From Brachypodius melanocephalos (lineage: Eukaryota; Chordata; Aves; Passeriformes; Pycnonotidae), in the NCBI GenBank assembly GCA_013398615.1, contig VZSR01003282.1, positions 323,633 through 387,632 on the forward strand: a DNA stretch of 64,000 bases. Direction: 5' to 3'. The notes under the pieces are model-generated. The model ran no database searches, was not told the origin of the DNA, and saw nothing but the letters and a program-made list of their open reading frames with translations. This document shows, one piece after another, positions 1 to 13,425 of this stretch; position 1 is the first letter of the stretch; each line of letters opens with the position of its first letter. The translations under genes were made by a program, and so were the position numbers.

Positions 1-123
1 CGTGCCTGGGGCTGCTCCGCCCGGAGCGGCCTGACCGGACCCGCGCTGTGCCCGGGGCGGCTCCGCGGGGCCAGACCGTGGGGGCGGGAGGCTCCGACGG
101 CGCCACCCGCCGGAGCCCTCGCG
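1..123 (+). other. CCDC148: Putative non-coding exon 1 of CCDC148 (5' UTR, left end unknown)
   Basis: The segment ends in GCG followed by GTGAGTG, a near-consensus splice donor at 124. The next exon on this strand begins at 10983 and holds the start codon, so this exon would be untranslated. Its 5' boundary lies at an unknown point in the CpG island or left of the window. The pairing with CCDC148 rests on order and strand; RNA reads would be needed to confirm it. Confidence 0.5.
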
Positions 124-480
124 GTGAGTGTCCGAGCGCGGCGGGGCGAGCGCTGTGCGGGTGGATGGAGCAGCCGGTTGCACCATGGCCGGTGCGGCTG
201 CCTGTGGTGGCCGGGCGTGCCCGTGCCCCGCCGGAGGAGCCGCCGCGGGCGCGGAGCGGAGAGTGGCCCGGAGCTGGGGGCTTGGCCGAGCCGCAGAACC
301 GGAGCCGTGCCCCAAAGCCTGTGCCACGTGCTCCGGGATGGCCCTGCCTGGGCGGGGAGCTTGCCCCGGCTCCCCGGTTGTGCTCCGTCCCGCCCGCCGC
401 TCTCGGGATCCGGTGACCCGCGCTGGCCTGGTACCGGCAGCACGCACAGCCCGCGGCGCTGCTCTGACCCCACGGAGTAA
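1..480. promoter_or_regulatory. CpG island at the 5' end of CCDC148 (left part outside the window)
   Basis: The sequence is very GC-rich with dense CpG and a GC-box-like GGGGGCGGGA near 82-91, and it falls to AT-rich intron DNA after about 520. A strong donor (GTGAGT at 124) lies inside it. This is the usual form of a constitutive vertebrate promoter with an untranslated first exon. In human, PKP4 starts head-to-head with CCDC148, so a bidirectional promoter is inferred; PKP4 itself would lie to the left. Long open frames over 48-520 are GC-rich chance frames. No transcription start can be fixed from sequence alone. Confidence 0.75.
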
Positions 481-3400
481 GGCCAGGTGTTTGGGAAAGA
501 CGGGAGAGCCCTTCCCATAGTGGTTTAACATCCCACCATTTTAATCTTCCAGTAGCAGCCGAACTCTCTTGATGGCGTGTGAGGAATCATAGGTGTAGAA
601 AAGAAAGCCAGGATCCCTAAAACCGCTGTAAAACATTTCAATAAGGGTGTGTTAACATGCTTGATGAACTTTTGCCTCTCATGCCTGTCCTGAACTCACC
701 ATCTCGGTGTGTCTCGAGGGTCTGACTAGGGCCATTCCTCTCCTTGCAGCCTCCCAAACAGACTGTCCCGGTGTGTCGCACGTGTCATGGGCTTTCCATT
801 TACTTATTCCTTTCCTCCTACTCTCCCGGTCGACACTCTCCACTTCATTGAATGAAAAGGCTAAGAGGAGCCAAAACCAAATGGCCACTTGAATCAGCAG
901 CTCTTGCTGTTTCAAGAGGTTGTTTTATTCACCCTCTTCCCCTATTGTATTGATGCAGATTGTGTAGAAAGCCTGCTGTAAAGGAACATGATAAAAGTAT
1001 CCACATTGTAACTTGTGCCTGTTTTCCATCCAGCTCAGGGGGTTTTTTGTTTAATGTTTGATGGGATGGACCATAGTTTTATTTTAGGCATAAGGTCACA
1101 TGAACTGGTGATGTGGTTTAATTGGTGCTAATGCTGCAGGTGGAATCATGTCCTTCATTAGCCTCTGCTTAGGAGGGAACTGCAGGTAATAAGTAGGAGC
1201 AGCTGAATATGGAGAGTCATCTTTAAACTCATACAGTCCCTTCTCTGAATTTCCCACTTGGAATGTAATCTGCTACATGGAAACCATGTAAGCTATTGGT
1301 AAGATAGTTAACCTCTGAGGGTTTTGTTGCTATTTGTATAATTATTTGTATATTGAATAATGCAGTAGGAACTTCTCTGTCATGATGATATCCACATGGA
1401 AAACACTTGGCAGCTCTAAACAGGAATCTTGAGTGCTCACTGCTCTGAAAAATCTCATGATTCATACCATGTGAACTACACATAAAATATTACCAAACCA
1501 GAATGGTGGTCTCTGTCTAGGAAATGGGAGATAGGAGCTGAGGGGAATAACAGTAGAAACTTGGTAAAATAAAAAGTAACAAGTGTGAAATAAAATAAGG
1601 TGGGGGGAGGCTCAAATGAGAGTAGAGAGCTGGAGTAAAAGAAAGATGAAATGTGAAATAACTGGGTCTAGAATAAAGGCAGGAGAAAGTGCAGGATGTG
1701 TGAGAACTGCGACCTTCATTAGCTGCAAGGTTGCTTCTACCAAAGGTGTACCAGATTAATTAAATTAGCTTCAAATCAGTCTCAGCTGGTTTTCACCTGT
1801 AATTTGGGTGTTATTATGCTGCTTGGCTTTCACAGATAGCAGCTTTTGGGAGAGGAGGAAGTTTGCTTGTCCCCCAGGGAATGGAGCTGTTCCTGGCTGT
1901 CACTGGGTGGGATGCAGGAGGTGGCACGATGCTATCCCCAGACCTGCCCGGGTCTGGGTGCTCCCAGGGCATCAGGAACAGGCTGTCCTGGTGCCTGCAG
2001 CCCTGCAGAGCCAGGCATTGCAAGGTCTGGCTGTGCTTCAGGGTTTCCCATTGGGGTGAGGTGGGAAGGGGTCAGAAATACTGTTGGGAAGGAGAAAGGC
2101 ATCTTGAGTGAGTTTGTTTTGGCACAAGAGAACTAGAAAGAATTGAAAGTAACATTTTGAAGTCCTGTCAGATTTGGCAATACGTTGAATGACTGTCAGT
2201 GAGGAAAAGCTCTTTCATTCTGTCTGGTGTTGTTCATACCCTCATATCTGGTTTGTTTTGGCACCCTGGGCAGCCAATACATTATCTAATTGACTGCTGT
2301 GTGACCCAGTGCAGCAATCCTGTCCAACACAGGCTGTGGAAAGGCACTCCATTTCAACTTTTCAGTGCAAAGGGCTGCATGGAGGGGGGTTCTTTGATCT
2401 CTTATTGCATTAGCTGATAGTGGCCTTTGTCAAATATACGCTTAAATTCTTACATAATTTTTAGAATCAGCCACAAACAAGTACAGTTTCTTTTTATTTG
2501 CCTTCTTCTGGATGTGACTTGCAAGTAAGATGGTTTGTATCATTCTCCTTAGGAAAGCCAGGATTGCAGTATGTTTGCAATTTGCAACAGGCTGGTCTCA
2601 TGTTTTCCTTTGGAACCCTACTGATTTCTCTTGAGCCTTAAATCTGACCCCTTAACCTGACTGTGCTCATCTTCCAGTGGTTTAGATGGCAATGTTGTTG
2701 ACAGGCATTTGCTAGTTCTTTTGCTGCTATTGTGCTTCTCCAACCTTTCCAGTCATTAATATGTTTTTCTGCTTTGTTTAATCTATTCTGAAGTTAATCA
2801 ATAATTGAGTCTTCTTTTATATATATATGTATATTCTACAGATGTTCACAGCCCTTGCAGAACATTGACATGCCTATCTTTTAATTTTAGTGATAAGTAT
2901 CAGTCACAAAAACAGTGTTGCTTTGTTTCTTGGTGGCTTGTTTAGTTTTGATTTTTTTTTCTGCTTTTTGTTTTGTTTTTGTGAATTTGGTTGCTTTGCT
3001 TTTGGGGGGTTATTTGGGGGGCTGGGGGTTGTGGTTTGGTTTCTTCTGGAAGCTATTTAATGCTACCCACTTTAACTGTAATCTCTTCCAGATACTGAAA
3101 TCATGAAGGTTTTTGGAAAAAAAAAATCTGGATAAGAAAGTGATGCTCATGGCAGGCTAACACAACACATGAGCAGCTGTTTAGTGCTCGCATGCGGAAT
3201 TATGTAGATGTGTGGGTTTTTTCCTCTTGTTAAAACCTACAATTTGATTTCAAAAGTTACTTCAAGCCATCGTATTGATGTCACAGCAACTCAGTCAGTT
3301 ACAATGCAAATGATTTTGGGTAATTTTGAAACTGTAATTTCATTTGGTATAGAAAGCACTAATGTTCCCCTGGTTTTAATTGTTTAACTGGGGAGGTAAT

Positions 3401-4396
3401 GCACCTAACAGGTCTGAGGGAAGTGGTGGGCTGACATTTTGCTTTTTCAGTGAGGGCTTTTATAGAAACACTGTTTCAGACAGCACCATTCAAAATTACT
3501 GCTCTGCCGTGGATACACATTACTCTTTCCCTGTGCTAAAACAAAATATTGAGGGGAACTATTGGATACTGACAGGTTGCTTGCACTTTCTTTTTTCTTG
3601 CATGCTTTGAAGCATCAGGTAGGAGTATTTGATTGTAGATGGTGCAGAATGCTCAGCATGACCAGCAGCCTTCACTGCAGAGCCCTGTGCTCTGCCTCAG
3701 CCCAGGTGCCATGGGAAGGACAGGGATGCCCTGGAATGAGCTCTGTCTCCAGCTTTCCCAGTGCCAGCAACAGGATCCTGCAGCCGTGCAGGGAACTGCA
3801 TTACAGATCTGATCCAGCTTCCCAGGAACCTCCCTGGCACAGATGCCCTTGTCTTTTCAGGTGGATCAGTTTTACTGAGCAGTTCCTGCCTGTAATGCCT
3901 GCACCAAGGAATGTGTGAGCAGCTGTGCACAGCAGGAGTGGGAAAGGTTCTGCCCTGGGTACCTGTTTCAGCAAAGTGGAGGAGCTTTGAGGAGCAACAG
4001 CTTGCTGACCTGTAGTGGAAACTCAGAAACCTTTCCTTAGCAAGCCCCACAAATGCTGTCCCAATAAATTTTTCCAGCTGGCAGTGGGTCCCAGGAGTGG
4101 GGCAAGGGTGTTGTGTTTGGGGCAGCAGGAGAAGGGATGTCCTGAAGTGAGCTGTGCTGCTGAAGTCAGCTAATGGTGAAATCAGCTTTCATCGTGTGTG
4201 GCCCTATAAGTCAGGGTTCCTCTTGGATATTGCAGTGCCTGGAAACAAGCAGGCAGCTCGGCAACAGCCAGGTGGATGATTTGGGGAAAAGATGGCAGGA
4301 AATGCTGAGTGGGGTGTCCAGTAAAGACAAGGTCATCAGCAGTTGGTGTGTTCTGTGGGTTTTCAGGTCCTAAGCTTGTGATTGTTGTGTAAACAA

Positions 4397-4440
4397 CCTT
4401 AAAAAAACAAAACAAAAAAAAAACCCCAAAAAACCCCAAA
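4397..4440 (+). repeat. A-rich tract with CCCC steps
   Basis: Low-complexity AAAACCCCAAAA-type sequence in CCDC148 intron 1, possibly the tail of an old retroelement. Confidence 0.8.
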
Positions 4441-6736
4441 GCCCATAACAACTCCCTCCAGAGCCTACAAAGAAATAAAAAACCCCTCACCACCCCAGCT
4501 CTGGGCAATGCAGGTACTTATATCTGCTCAAGGACAGGGGAGGGTCTGCTAAAATCTTTTGCAATTTCTACCAACTGCTACAGTTGCTGAACAAAATATT
4601 ATCCATCTTCTTAGTTTGTATGTGAGGCTGGAAAAAATGTTCAAAAATCAACCAAATTGTAATCTTTCTTACCAGGCCAGGGATACAAAATGTTAGACTG
4701 AAATCTAGAGATACTTCTGAGTAAGGAGGCAACAAAGAAAATGTATATGCAGGAAGATTATTTGATTCATGTTTATGGTCTGTACATTTCTAATGGCTGT
4801 GACTGAGAGGCCCCAGACAAGGATGAGTTGCTTTTTGTAGTAGGATATCAGACAACATTATGCAATAATTTAAAGTGAAGTTGTGCCAAATGCTTCCCTG
4901 CACATAACTCTGGGAATTTAGCCTAGCAGAATTGGCAAAAGCTGTACAAAATGATACTGATGCTCCTGACAAAATAAGCTGCAGTGCCTCCTAAATCATG
5001 TGAATTATCTGTCCCTCTGGCTTGTCTCTCTTAGGCTGCAGACAAACGTTCTGCTCTGACTCCCACTCCACTGCTCAGACAAGAAGCATCTGGGCTGGCT
5101 GAAAGGACAGTGACAGAGTAGTTGGTGCCAGCACTACCTCACAGGGTCCCTCAGGGTCCTGTGCCCCGTGGGTTTGCCCTGGCTGTGTCCCCTGAGCTCA
5201 GGGTGGGCAGTGACCTGGGGCAGGTGAGGTGCAGAATTACCTGAGGTGTAACCACAGGTGTGCAAATGGCTGCAACTCCACACAGCCACAGCTTCCCCTC
5301 GGTCAAACAGGGAAAAGTGTCTTGGCTTAAGGAGAAGTTGGGCTCATTCAGACACAGTCATATGTTCTTGAAGCACTGTTAAACTGTTCTGCCAACAACA
5401 TCAACTAAGGCAGCTGACTCCTGCCTGCAGTTCATTAGGAAATGCGTGCAGAAATCGGTCTGTCAGCAGAGGAACGGGCCTCCAGCAGTGGGGCAGGGAA
5501 GCCTTCCATACACATTGGGGATTGTTAAGTCAAAAACATCAGGAACAAAGCTAGCATGAAAATGGGGTAGGAGGAAATGCTTTCCTTAAAAATGCTGCAC
5601 AGAAAGCAACAGAAGCAAGTGCAAAAGGTGAGGACAACCTAAAATTGCCTTTTTAATTCCTTAAATAAGGAACTTGAGTCCCGTTTCCCTTCCCGCTTTG
5701 ACAAAATCTGAGATCTAGCTAGATATGGAAAATAAAGCTATCGTGACTCAGACTGTGTATTTCCAATTGTGCATTTTGCAGCAATGGAAATGAAATAACA
5801 TTGGCTGGTTTATCTGAAGAGCAATGGGGCTGTGATTTAACAACTGGAATCCAGATATGTTGCATAGATTTTTTTTTTAAGTCCAGTCTTCAGTAGGTTT
5901 TTGTTTTTCTTTTTTTTTTTCTTTTAAAGTGACTCAATGACTTTGACCTGCTCTAAGCTTCTTTAACTGTCTTCAATTGAACTTCTGCTACTCCTTAGTA
6001 TTGACTGTTCCAGTATCTGATGGTCTGGTACATGTGGTGCTTCTTGCAGAACACATTGTTCTGCTGCAGCTCCTTTTGAGGTCTGGCTCCTTAACTAACC
6101 CTGCCTGTAAAATTGCATCCTTATTCCACTGGCCTAGGGTGTTATACGTGGGATCTGTCTCTGAAATTCCTGTGGTACAGCACAAATCCTGCCTCTTGAT
6201 AAGCAGTGCAAAGCCTAGGTATTTTGTTGTATTGCAGGGAACGTTGATTCTCTGCAGTTTTGTGTTACAGCATCTTTGCTTCTGTTGCGCTAAGTGAATT
6301 CTGTAGATTTAAGTGTTTTTTCTGATGGATGCAGGGCAGCAGAGGCAGCTCCCTGCACCAATCCAGACAAGCCTTTGCACACAGCCTAGCCAATAGCAGG
6401 TATGCTTTACAGGCTAGGCAGCCACAGGTCGATTTAACTAAACATTTATTATTTCTTAAGTGATGGAGAAAATTGTAGGGTCCTATAATGGATAACTCGG
6501 TCTCACATCTTCCAATTATTCTTTTGTATATTCCAGCACATGGTTTAGTTTTCTAGCTTTTGTTGTACATGGAGGTAATAAATAGAAATCTAGATAGAAC
6601 ATTAATGAAAACAACATATGACAAAGCTCTGCAAATCTCTCGCATTACAGAAGTCTGTAAATGACTCTGCCTCAGAATTTTTGCCTTTAGCTCAGCAGAG
6701 CTGGGTTTTGTCCAGGTTTGTCCAGGCACGTACCAG

Positions 6737-6880
6737 GAGTTGCCCAAAGGAGCTGTGGCTGTCCCAGGCCAGGCTGGACAGGGCTTGGAGCAGCCTGGGA
6801 CAGTGGAGGTGTCCCTGCCACGGCAGGGGGTGAAGCTGGATGAGCTTGAAGCTCCCCAGCCTCAAATGCTCTGTGATTAA
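6737..6880 (+). mobile_element. CR1 LINE 3' end fragment, forward orientation
   Basis: Words GTTGCCCAAAGGAGCTGTGG, GGACAGGGCTTGGAGCAGCC and GTCCCTGCCACGGCAGGGGG, ending CTCTGTGATT, follow the order of avian CR1 3' tails. In CCDC148 intron 1. Confidence 0.75.
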
Positions 6881-9800
6881 CTACTCAAAGCATCAGAGCA
6901 TTTCCTCATTTCATCCTCTTTCATTTAAACCTTGCAATTGCCGGGTGTGCTGGCTGCAGCAGGCCAGCTGTGTTTGGTCACTGAAAATGAATTGTGCATG
7001 CTTTATTTGAAACAAAACACCAGAAAACACCACCTGACTCACTTGATCCAAGGTGATGTGAGTGACTTCATTTCCTACCCTTTTTATGTCAACTTATCAA
7101 CTTCTAAAACATTTACTTCCCTTTTTTATCTGCTTGTTTCAATGTTTCTTCTAAGTGTTCTTAAAATTTATTTCCTCTTGGATTTTCTAAGAATATTCCA
7201 AGAATGGAGAGGGAATAGAGTTCCCTTGTGATGTGCAGAGGAGCTGTTCCCTGCCTCTGCAGTGTGACAGAGCAGTCCATGAAGCTGATTGTTTTAAGTG
7301 TTACTCAAATTGATCTTCCTACTTTGGATTAAGTTTTACTTAATGAGGAAGTAATGGGATTATCATAGACAAAAAGGTCTATGTCTCTTTTGGGAACATA
7401 CCATTTCTGAGACTTGACTTTATTTCAAAAAGAGCTATAATTCTTTCTTTAGGCGAATGTAAATTTAAATTACAATCAAACCATGGGATTTTTCTAGCGA
7501 CTGTTTTGACACTGAATGATAGAAGTATTATACTGTGTATTTTCTTCCTGGGGAAAGGATTGACTGCTGCAAGATTAACATGTTCTGGATGGGTGCCATT
7601 TTCAGATAGTTAGTTCAACTAGAAGAGAAAGGATCTGATTAAGGGATCAAGCTCATTATTTGTTTGTTGTTTGTACTCCACGCCCTACAATGGGAGTGAA
7701 TCTTTTCCTCTTTTCCCTGACAATAATTAGGAGCAGAGGGTTCAACAACTGCATATTAATATTCCTTTTCTTTAAATGAAAACATGCAGTAGCTAAGCAA
7801 TTAATGTTTCCATTAAGCTTTAAAATCTCTTTAAAAGCCTTCCACAAAATATTCAAGACATAGCCAGACATTCAAGAGAGAGCACTGAGAATAAGGGACT
7901 TCTGGGTTTGGGGATTTTTTCTGAGCTCTATTGTTTAGGAACATCTGCTCTAATGTATAATCCAAGTTCTCAGTCAGTCTGTGGTTCAGCTCTGGTTTTT
8001 AGTGGAGTACCCCTAGTAGCACCTTAGGTGAGGGACAGAGAGGATTGTGACAGCTGCTGTCACAGGAATCTGTGTCCTTCATCCACACAAACCTGGAATA
8101 CCTGCTGCACTGTCACTGCTGATGCCATTAAATTGTGCTTTGTGGAGACTTGATTCATCTGATTGATTAGTACATTTAATAATGTGAGTGATTTAATACA
8201 TGCACAAGGAATTATGTTTCAAAAGGCATGTCTGGTGGTTAAGCACTGTGCCTCCCTGCCAGAAATCCATCTGCCCTTCACTCAAGGAGCAACACTTTAG
8301 CTGGGAGGAAAAAATGGCCCTGGTGACCCAGATCTGCAAGGAGTGATATATGCAAACAACTTGTTGAATCGAGACAGTGGAATTAGGCTCTTTTAAAATC
8401 ACTGGTTAAACTCACTGGGAGCACTCCCTTGTGGAACTGGGACCTGAACTGGACCTGACTCATCCCCAGGAGCAGTCTGTGGCAGGCACCAGGCTTTGCT
8501 TCCCCCAGGAATGCTGACTGACTCTGGGGACTTTAATTTCTATTTAAATGAAAGGAAGGAGGATGCTGCCTCCATACTGGCTGTTCCCATATTAAGAATA
8601 AACATAGGTCATATACCTCAGACACCATCAAGGGCTTACAGTAAGAGTGCACTGAAGAGTTTGGTTGAATTGGGGATGAAATCTTTTAAGAGATTACATT
8701 TTTATTGCCTAAAAGAGTTCAGTGAATAGTGAAATACTAAATTGTCAAAGGAACAGAAAAAGAGAATTGATAAACCTTGTTCTTACTGCTACTGCTAAAA
8801 GATTTAGCTGTGGTTGGCTGTAGGCAGAGCTGACTCGGCATTCTTGGGGGACAGATTTCTATGTGCAGGGACTTGTGCTTGGTGGCTGGTTGATCTTTTG
8901 CACATTTTCTTTCTAAGATGCATCAAGACTCCCAGCCTAGAGTCTGCAATGAAGTTTGAGCAAATCTTTGAGGCAGGGCATTGGAATTTGGGCTTAGATG
9001 GACTCTTATAGTGTTGGAGAGGTTTCTAGATAGATCTGCATTAAAGCAGAAATAAATTTACCTGGCAGTGCTTTTATAATTTTGATTAGTACATTTGCTG
9101 GTTACTGAAGATAAAATGCAAGTTTAGATGGATCTTGTCCTTTTCCAAAACCATCTTAGCATTCACTTTCAGCATTTTAATGATAATGTGGAATAACAGA
9201 AAATAATGCCTGTGAAAGGCTGAGATCAAATACAAATGTACGGTGTCGTTGTGGAAGAGAGAAATGGGTTAGCTAGAAGGGAATAAGGATTTGGTTCATC
9301 AAATACAGTAGCTCTAAATTTACAGAAAAGGGCCAGTAATTTTTTTTGCATCAGTTCTTTTCTCTATAAGAGATGTATTCTCTTGGTTTCTTTAGAAAGG
9401 AGGTGAAGCTAAAGCCAATATGTGTGAAGTTTTGTTCAAATGCTGACATTAAACCAAAACCACGTCAGTAGAAAGAAGATATTAACAATTTGCCAAATGA
9501 ATAAATAAATAACCCAGAGGGGTAGCTCTGCTGCTGCTAATCTTACTAGTACCCATAGTTATTTTCCAAAAGGACAGCGTGTCTTGTGTTAGAAGCTTGT
9601 CATTGAGAGCTGGCCAGATGGGCCCAGATTAGGATGATGGTTCCCCAAATGTGTAACACAGGAGGATGACGCTGGCGCGGCAGCTGCGCAGGGAGCTGTA
9701 ATGAAAGGTTTTAATAGAGAGAAGTGCCTGTGATGGATCCAATCTTCTTAGAGCTTTTCAGTACTCCCAATTTGCCATCAATGTTATTTTTGCCTTCATT

Positions 9801-10982
9801 ATGTGGTGTACATGAGAGGCACTGTAGTAGTCCCTTCCCAAGTTTCTCAATAGAGGCAGTGCTCGGATGGACAGAAACAAAAAAAAGCAGGAGACAGACT
9901 GTGACAGTCTTGAGCAGAGGGCTGGATGCAGAATGGCAAACAGCTCACAGGAAAGTGCACTGTAAACTGTCTTCAGTTGCAGTCTCACCTTCTAATTTGA
10001 CTGACAATAGCTCTCTGTCAGAGTATCCTCTTTACATTTCTTCTGCTGCTCTTCCTTCCCACCTCCCTGTAGCACTGTGCCATCCTTGGAATTTGTAGGG
10101 ATAAACTAGTTCATCTCACTAGAACAGTGAGGAAATAAGTCCCCAAATGAATAAATTTTGCTGCTCTACTATTTGCTGTGTTGCTGCTTGTTGTGGGACC
10201 AGGCAAATGTCAAAGGTATGACAAAGAGATGGAATTCTCTGTGTATGAAATTTTGGCACAGTCTGGCTGGGTTCGAGGAAGAGGGTTCATGGGGAGCCTG
10301 CTGGACATGACCTTCCCTTGTAATGTGACTCAGCTGTTGATTCAGTTCAGCTGAAACACATCAGGTGAGTTTATTGCTTTTATTTCCTTGCAACACCTGG
10401 GATGACACCAATGCTTAATTGAAAGTAAGGGGTTTGACACATAAAAGACATTTTTTTCCTGTGTCGTGTAACTCACTGCATCTGAAACATCCTGTCTGAC
10501 CCATGATGATGTGAGTACTTGGTACAAGCTGCTCTCCAAGAGCTGAGCCATTGCTGCCTGAACAACTGACCTGGTTTGACAGGTGTTACCACAGAGGGGG
10601 TTAAAGGGACCTGGGCAGTCTCCAGATAAAAGAAGAGTGATCTTTTCAGTCTTAATTTCTGTAAAGCAAAGAACACCTCAAAACCCGATCTTACGTTTGG
10701 ATCAGGGACTCATATTTTGAAAAGCACAAAGCAAAGAATAGATGAGCTATGTCACAGCACTACAGATTCATCAAGGAAATAGTATTTTGTTTTCTTGGCT
10801 GTTAAATGGTATGAGGCACATGAAATCTCCTAAAGTGAAAGATAAGCTTGAGGAGTTTCTGTCTAAATTGCATTTTTAGTAAGATGTACCTCTTCTCAGA
10901 AAACAATAGATATTTTTGAAAGTGTTTTTAGATTGCATCCTTGATGTTGGTGTTCTCAAAACATATATTTGTTTCCAAACAG

Positions 10983-11063
10983 GTATAAAAAATACATAAA
11001 AATTAAAAATGGATGAACTGGACCATGCAACATTGTTTTCAGATCAAAGGATTAGTAGTGGAG
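10983..11063 (+). CDS. CCDC148: CCDC148 exon 2: 5' UTR end and start codon
   Basis: The acceptor is TTCCAAACAG and the exon starts at 10983. The ATG at 11009-11011 has A at -3 and G at +4, a good initiation context. It encodes 18 residues beginning MDELDHATLF plus one base of codon 19, then the donor GTATGT at 11064. Translation joins in phase to exon 3. This peptide is the least conserved part of the protein, so an alternative start remains possible. Confidence 0.8.
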
Positions 11064-13393
11064 GTATGTATGCTATCATGTTTAATTGTTTACTCAACTG
11101 TTTATGGAACACTCTGCAATTAATAGCCTCATATAGGAGCTGCTTTAGCACTCTGGTTATGGTTTAGCTTGGAAGGGACCTTAAAGCTCACCCAGTCCTA
11201 TCCTGCCATGGGCAGGGACACCTTCCACTGTCCCAGGGTGCTCCAAGCCCCAGTGTCCAACCTGGCCTTGGGCACTTCCAGGGATCCAGGGGCAGCCAGA
11301 GCTGCTCTGGGCACCCTGTGCCTGGGCCTGCCCACCCTCACAGGAACAATTCCTCTTGTACTTCTGTCCTGTCTGTAGCCACCCTCACAGGAACAATTCC
11401 TCCTGTACTTCTGTCCTGTCTGTTCCCACCCTCCTTTCAGGTTACAGCTGTTGCCCCCCATGCTGTCACTCACAGATTCTGGGACAGAGCCTTTCTGTTT
11501 CTCATAAAAGCCCCCTTTACACATCGAGGGGCTGCAGTAAAGTTTCCCTGGGCTCCTCTATCCAATCATCCCAACTCTCTCAGCCTGTCTCCAGAGGGAT
11601 GTCCCAGCCCTCTGAGCATTTCCATGGTCTCTGGGGCAGGTTTCTGTGCCCCTGTGCTGGGCTTGTTCTCTCAGGTGCAGAGGGGCAGGAGCTCCCCTGG
11701 CACTGCCCACCCTGCCCCTCCTGCAGCCCAGGCTCTGCCTCTCTGGGCTCCAGGGGCACCTCCCCACTCCATGCCCAGGTTTTTGCCCACAGGATTGCCA
11801 AGCTGCTCTCCCCAGTCTCTGCCTGTCCCGGGGCACCGCCTGGCAGGGGAGAAATCCTTCCCCAGGGAGGCACTCCCTGAGTGTTGGCAGGCTTTGTGTA
11901 GGCATGTAGCAAATGAAAATCCTGGAGGAGGCCTGAATCGTGGGATGGCTCTGCAGGATTTATTTTACCTTTTACCCCTCTGTAAAACCATGCCAGGCAC
12001 AGCCACGGGGCTTAGTGGGGAATGCAGAAACATAATACCAATTTCACTACTAAAGAGAACGAAAGCAGAGGTTGTAAGGAGATGCACGTTCCTTATCCCT
12101 GTGAGCCTCCTAGCTTAGGTAGAATGACTGAGTGCATGAGGGCAAAAGTTCAGGTAGTTCATTTACAATGGTAATTGTACCTCCAGTTTAGAAAATTGTA
12201 CCTTTTAGAAAAAAACTACCCCTGTTGCTCAACCCAGAAGTTGCAATAAACATTGAGGTAGTTTTCCTATCAGTGCAAGAAGGAGGTGTTTATTGAAACT
12301 TAGGTGTTTCTGTTTTAGAAGTTATTATAATACCTGTAAATGCAGTTTAAAATGAATTAATAACTACATTCACATGTACACTATACTTTTCAAAACAACT
12401 TTTTGTAAACAGACAACTGTTACTGTTTCTTATATAATTTCTACTGGCTTATGTTTGTTTCAAATTGTCCTTCACTAACAAACAATATTGGTATGAGAAC
12501 TTGCAGTGTTGAAAACATTGATTCTGATTTCTGTCTGTGAAGCTTTCATTTTATGCCTCTCACTTCAATTATTACTGAAGAATTTGAAATGACCTTATGT
12601 GTTTTATATAACTAGACAATTTGGTGGTTCCTGCAAGAAATGCTCTTTGCAGCCAGAAGTACAAACCTGTTGACTATGAACATCTGTATGAACTTGCTAC
12701 AGAGGCAAAAATGGCCTCTGCACAAATTCAGTTAAAGGTATGATTTTTGTTTTATTTGTAATGTGGATGTGTATTTCTTGTTCCTGCCCCAAGGAATCTG
12801 AGAATGAATGGGGATCACAAATTTCTGTAGCAATGTTCAGCCAGAGCAGGTCAAATATGAAAGTTTATCATAGCTGTACTGTGATTTGGATGTGTTAATG
12901 TCAATGTGTGGACTTGCTCCAGATCAGGGATGCAAAATACGTGTGGATTCTACTTCCTCAAAAGACAGCAAGAATTAGTATTTATCACCCAAACTTATTA
13001 CACAATCCTGGGGCAATAAGGAATTTGTGGGATTAAATGGGAAGGGAAGGCTGATCCAGAAAAAAAAGCCAAACAAAAAGAGATGAAGTGAGGATTTCCA
13101 AAAGTCAAATGGAGGTAGATGTTAAAAAGAAGATTAAAAGTGTTTAATAGCCATAAAATGTAAATATAGAGCAGACAGAAAGGTATAAATTGGTGCAGAG
13201 CATCTCAGGGGGTAAAGACAGGAGGAGCCTTATTTAATACTAGAGAAGGGTGACAGTGAATGAGAGAAAAAATTACATACTTTCTTTATAATATTGCTTC
13301 CTTAAGTGCATGTAAGTATCATATTTCAAAAATTCTGGCAGATATTGCTTCCTTGGCAATACCAAATTCTACTGAATTCATTCAAGCTTTATT

Positions 13394-13425
<32 letters not shown>

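Larger units (their letters stand above)
124..10982 (+). other. CCDC148 intron 1 (10.9 kb)
   Basis: Runs from donor GTGAGT to acceptor TTCCAAACAG. Apart from the CpG island edge, the CR1 piece at 6737-6880, an A-rich tract near 4397, a (TA)n run near 2818-2834 and T tracts near 5869-5930, I see unique AT-rich DNA. None of the open frames here has splice context, family motifs or codon bias. Confidence 0.75.
11064..12615 (+). other. CCDC148 intron 2
   Basis: Dominated by the reverse CR1 fragment at 11160-11640 and GC-richer DNA to about 11900. The 266-codon frame at 11318-12118 lies over this repeat and is not a gene. Confidence 0.8.

Noticed and set aside
48..520. Three overlapping open frames of 118-130 codons at the left edge
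   Set aside because: They lie in a CpG island where stops are rare, cross a strong splice donor at 124 and show no family motifs.
10265..10285. GGGTTCGAGG as a tRNA T-arm
   Set aside because: No acceptor stem, D-arm or anticodon arm can be placed around it.
11318..12118. 266-codon + strand frame
   Set aside because: It covers a reverse CR1 fragment and its 47-bp duplication. Its composition is repeat-driven and it has no domain.
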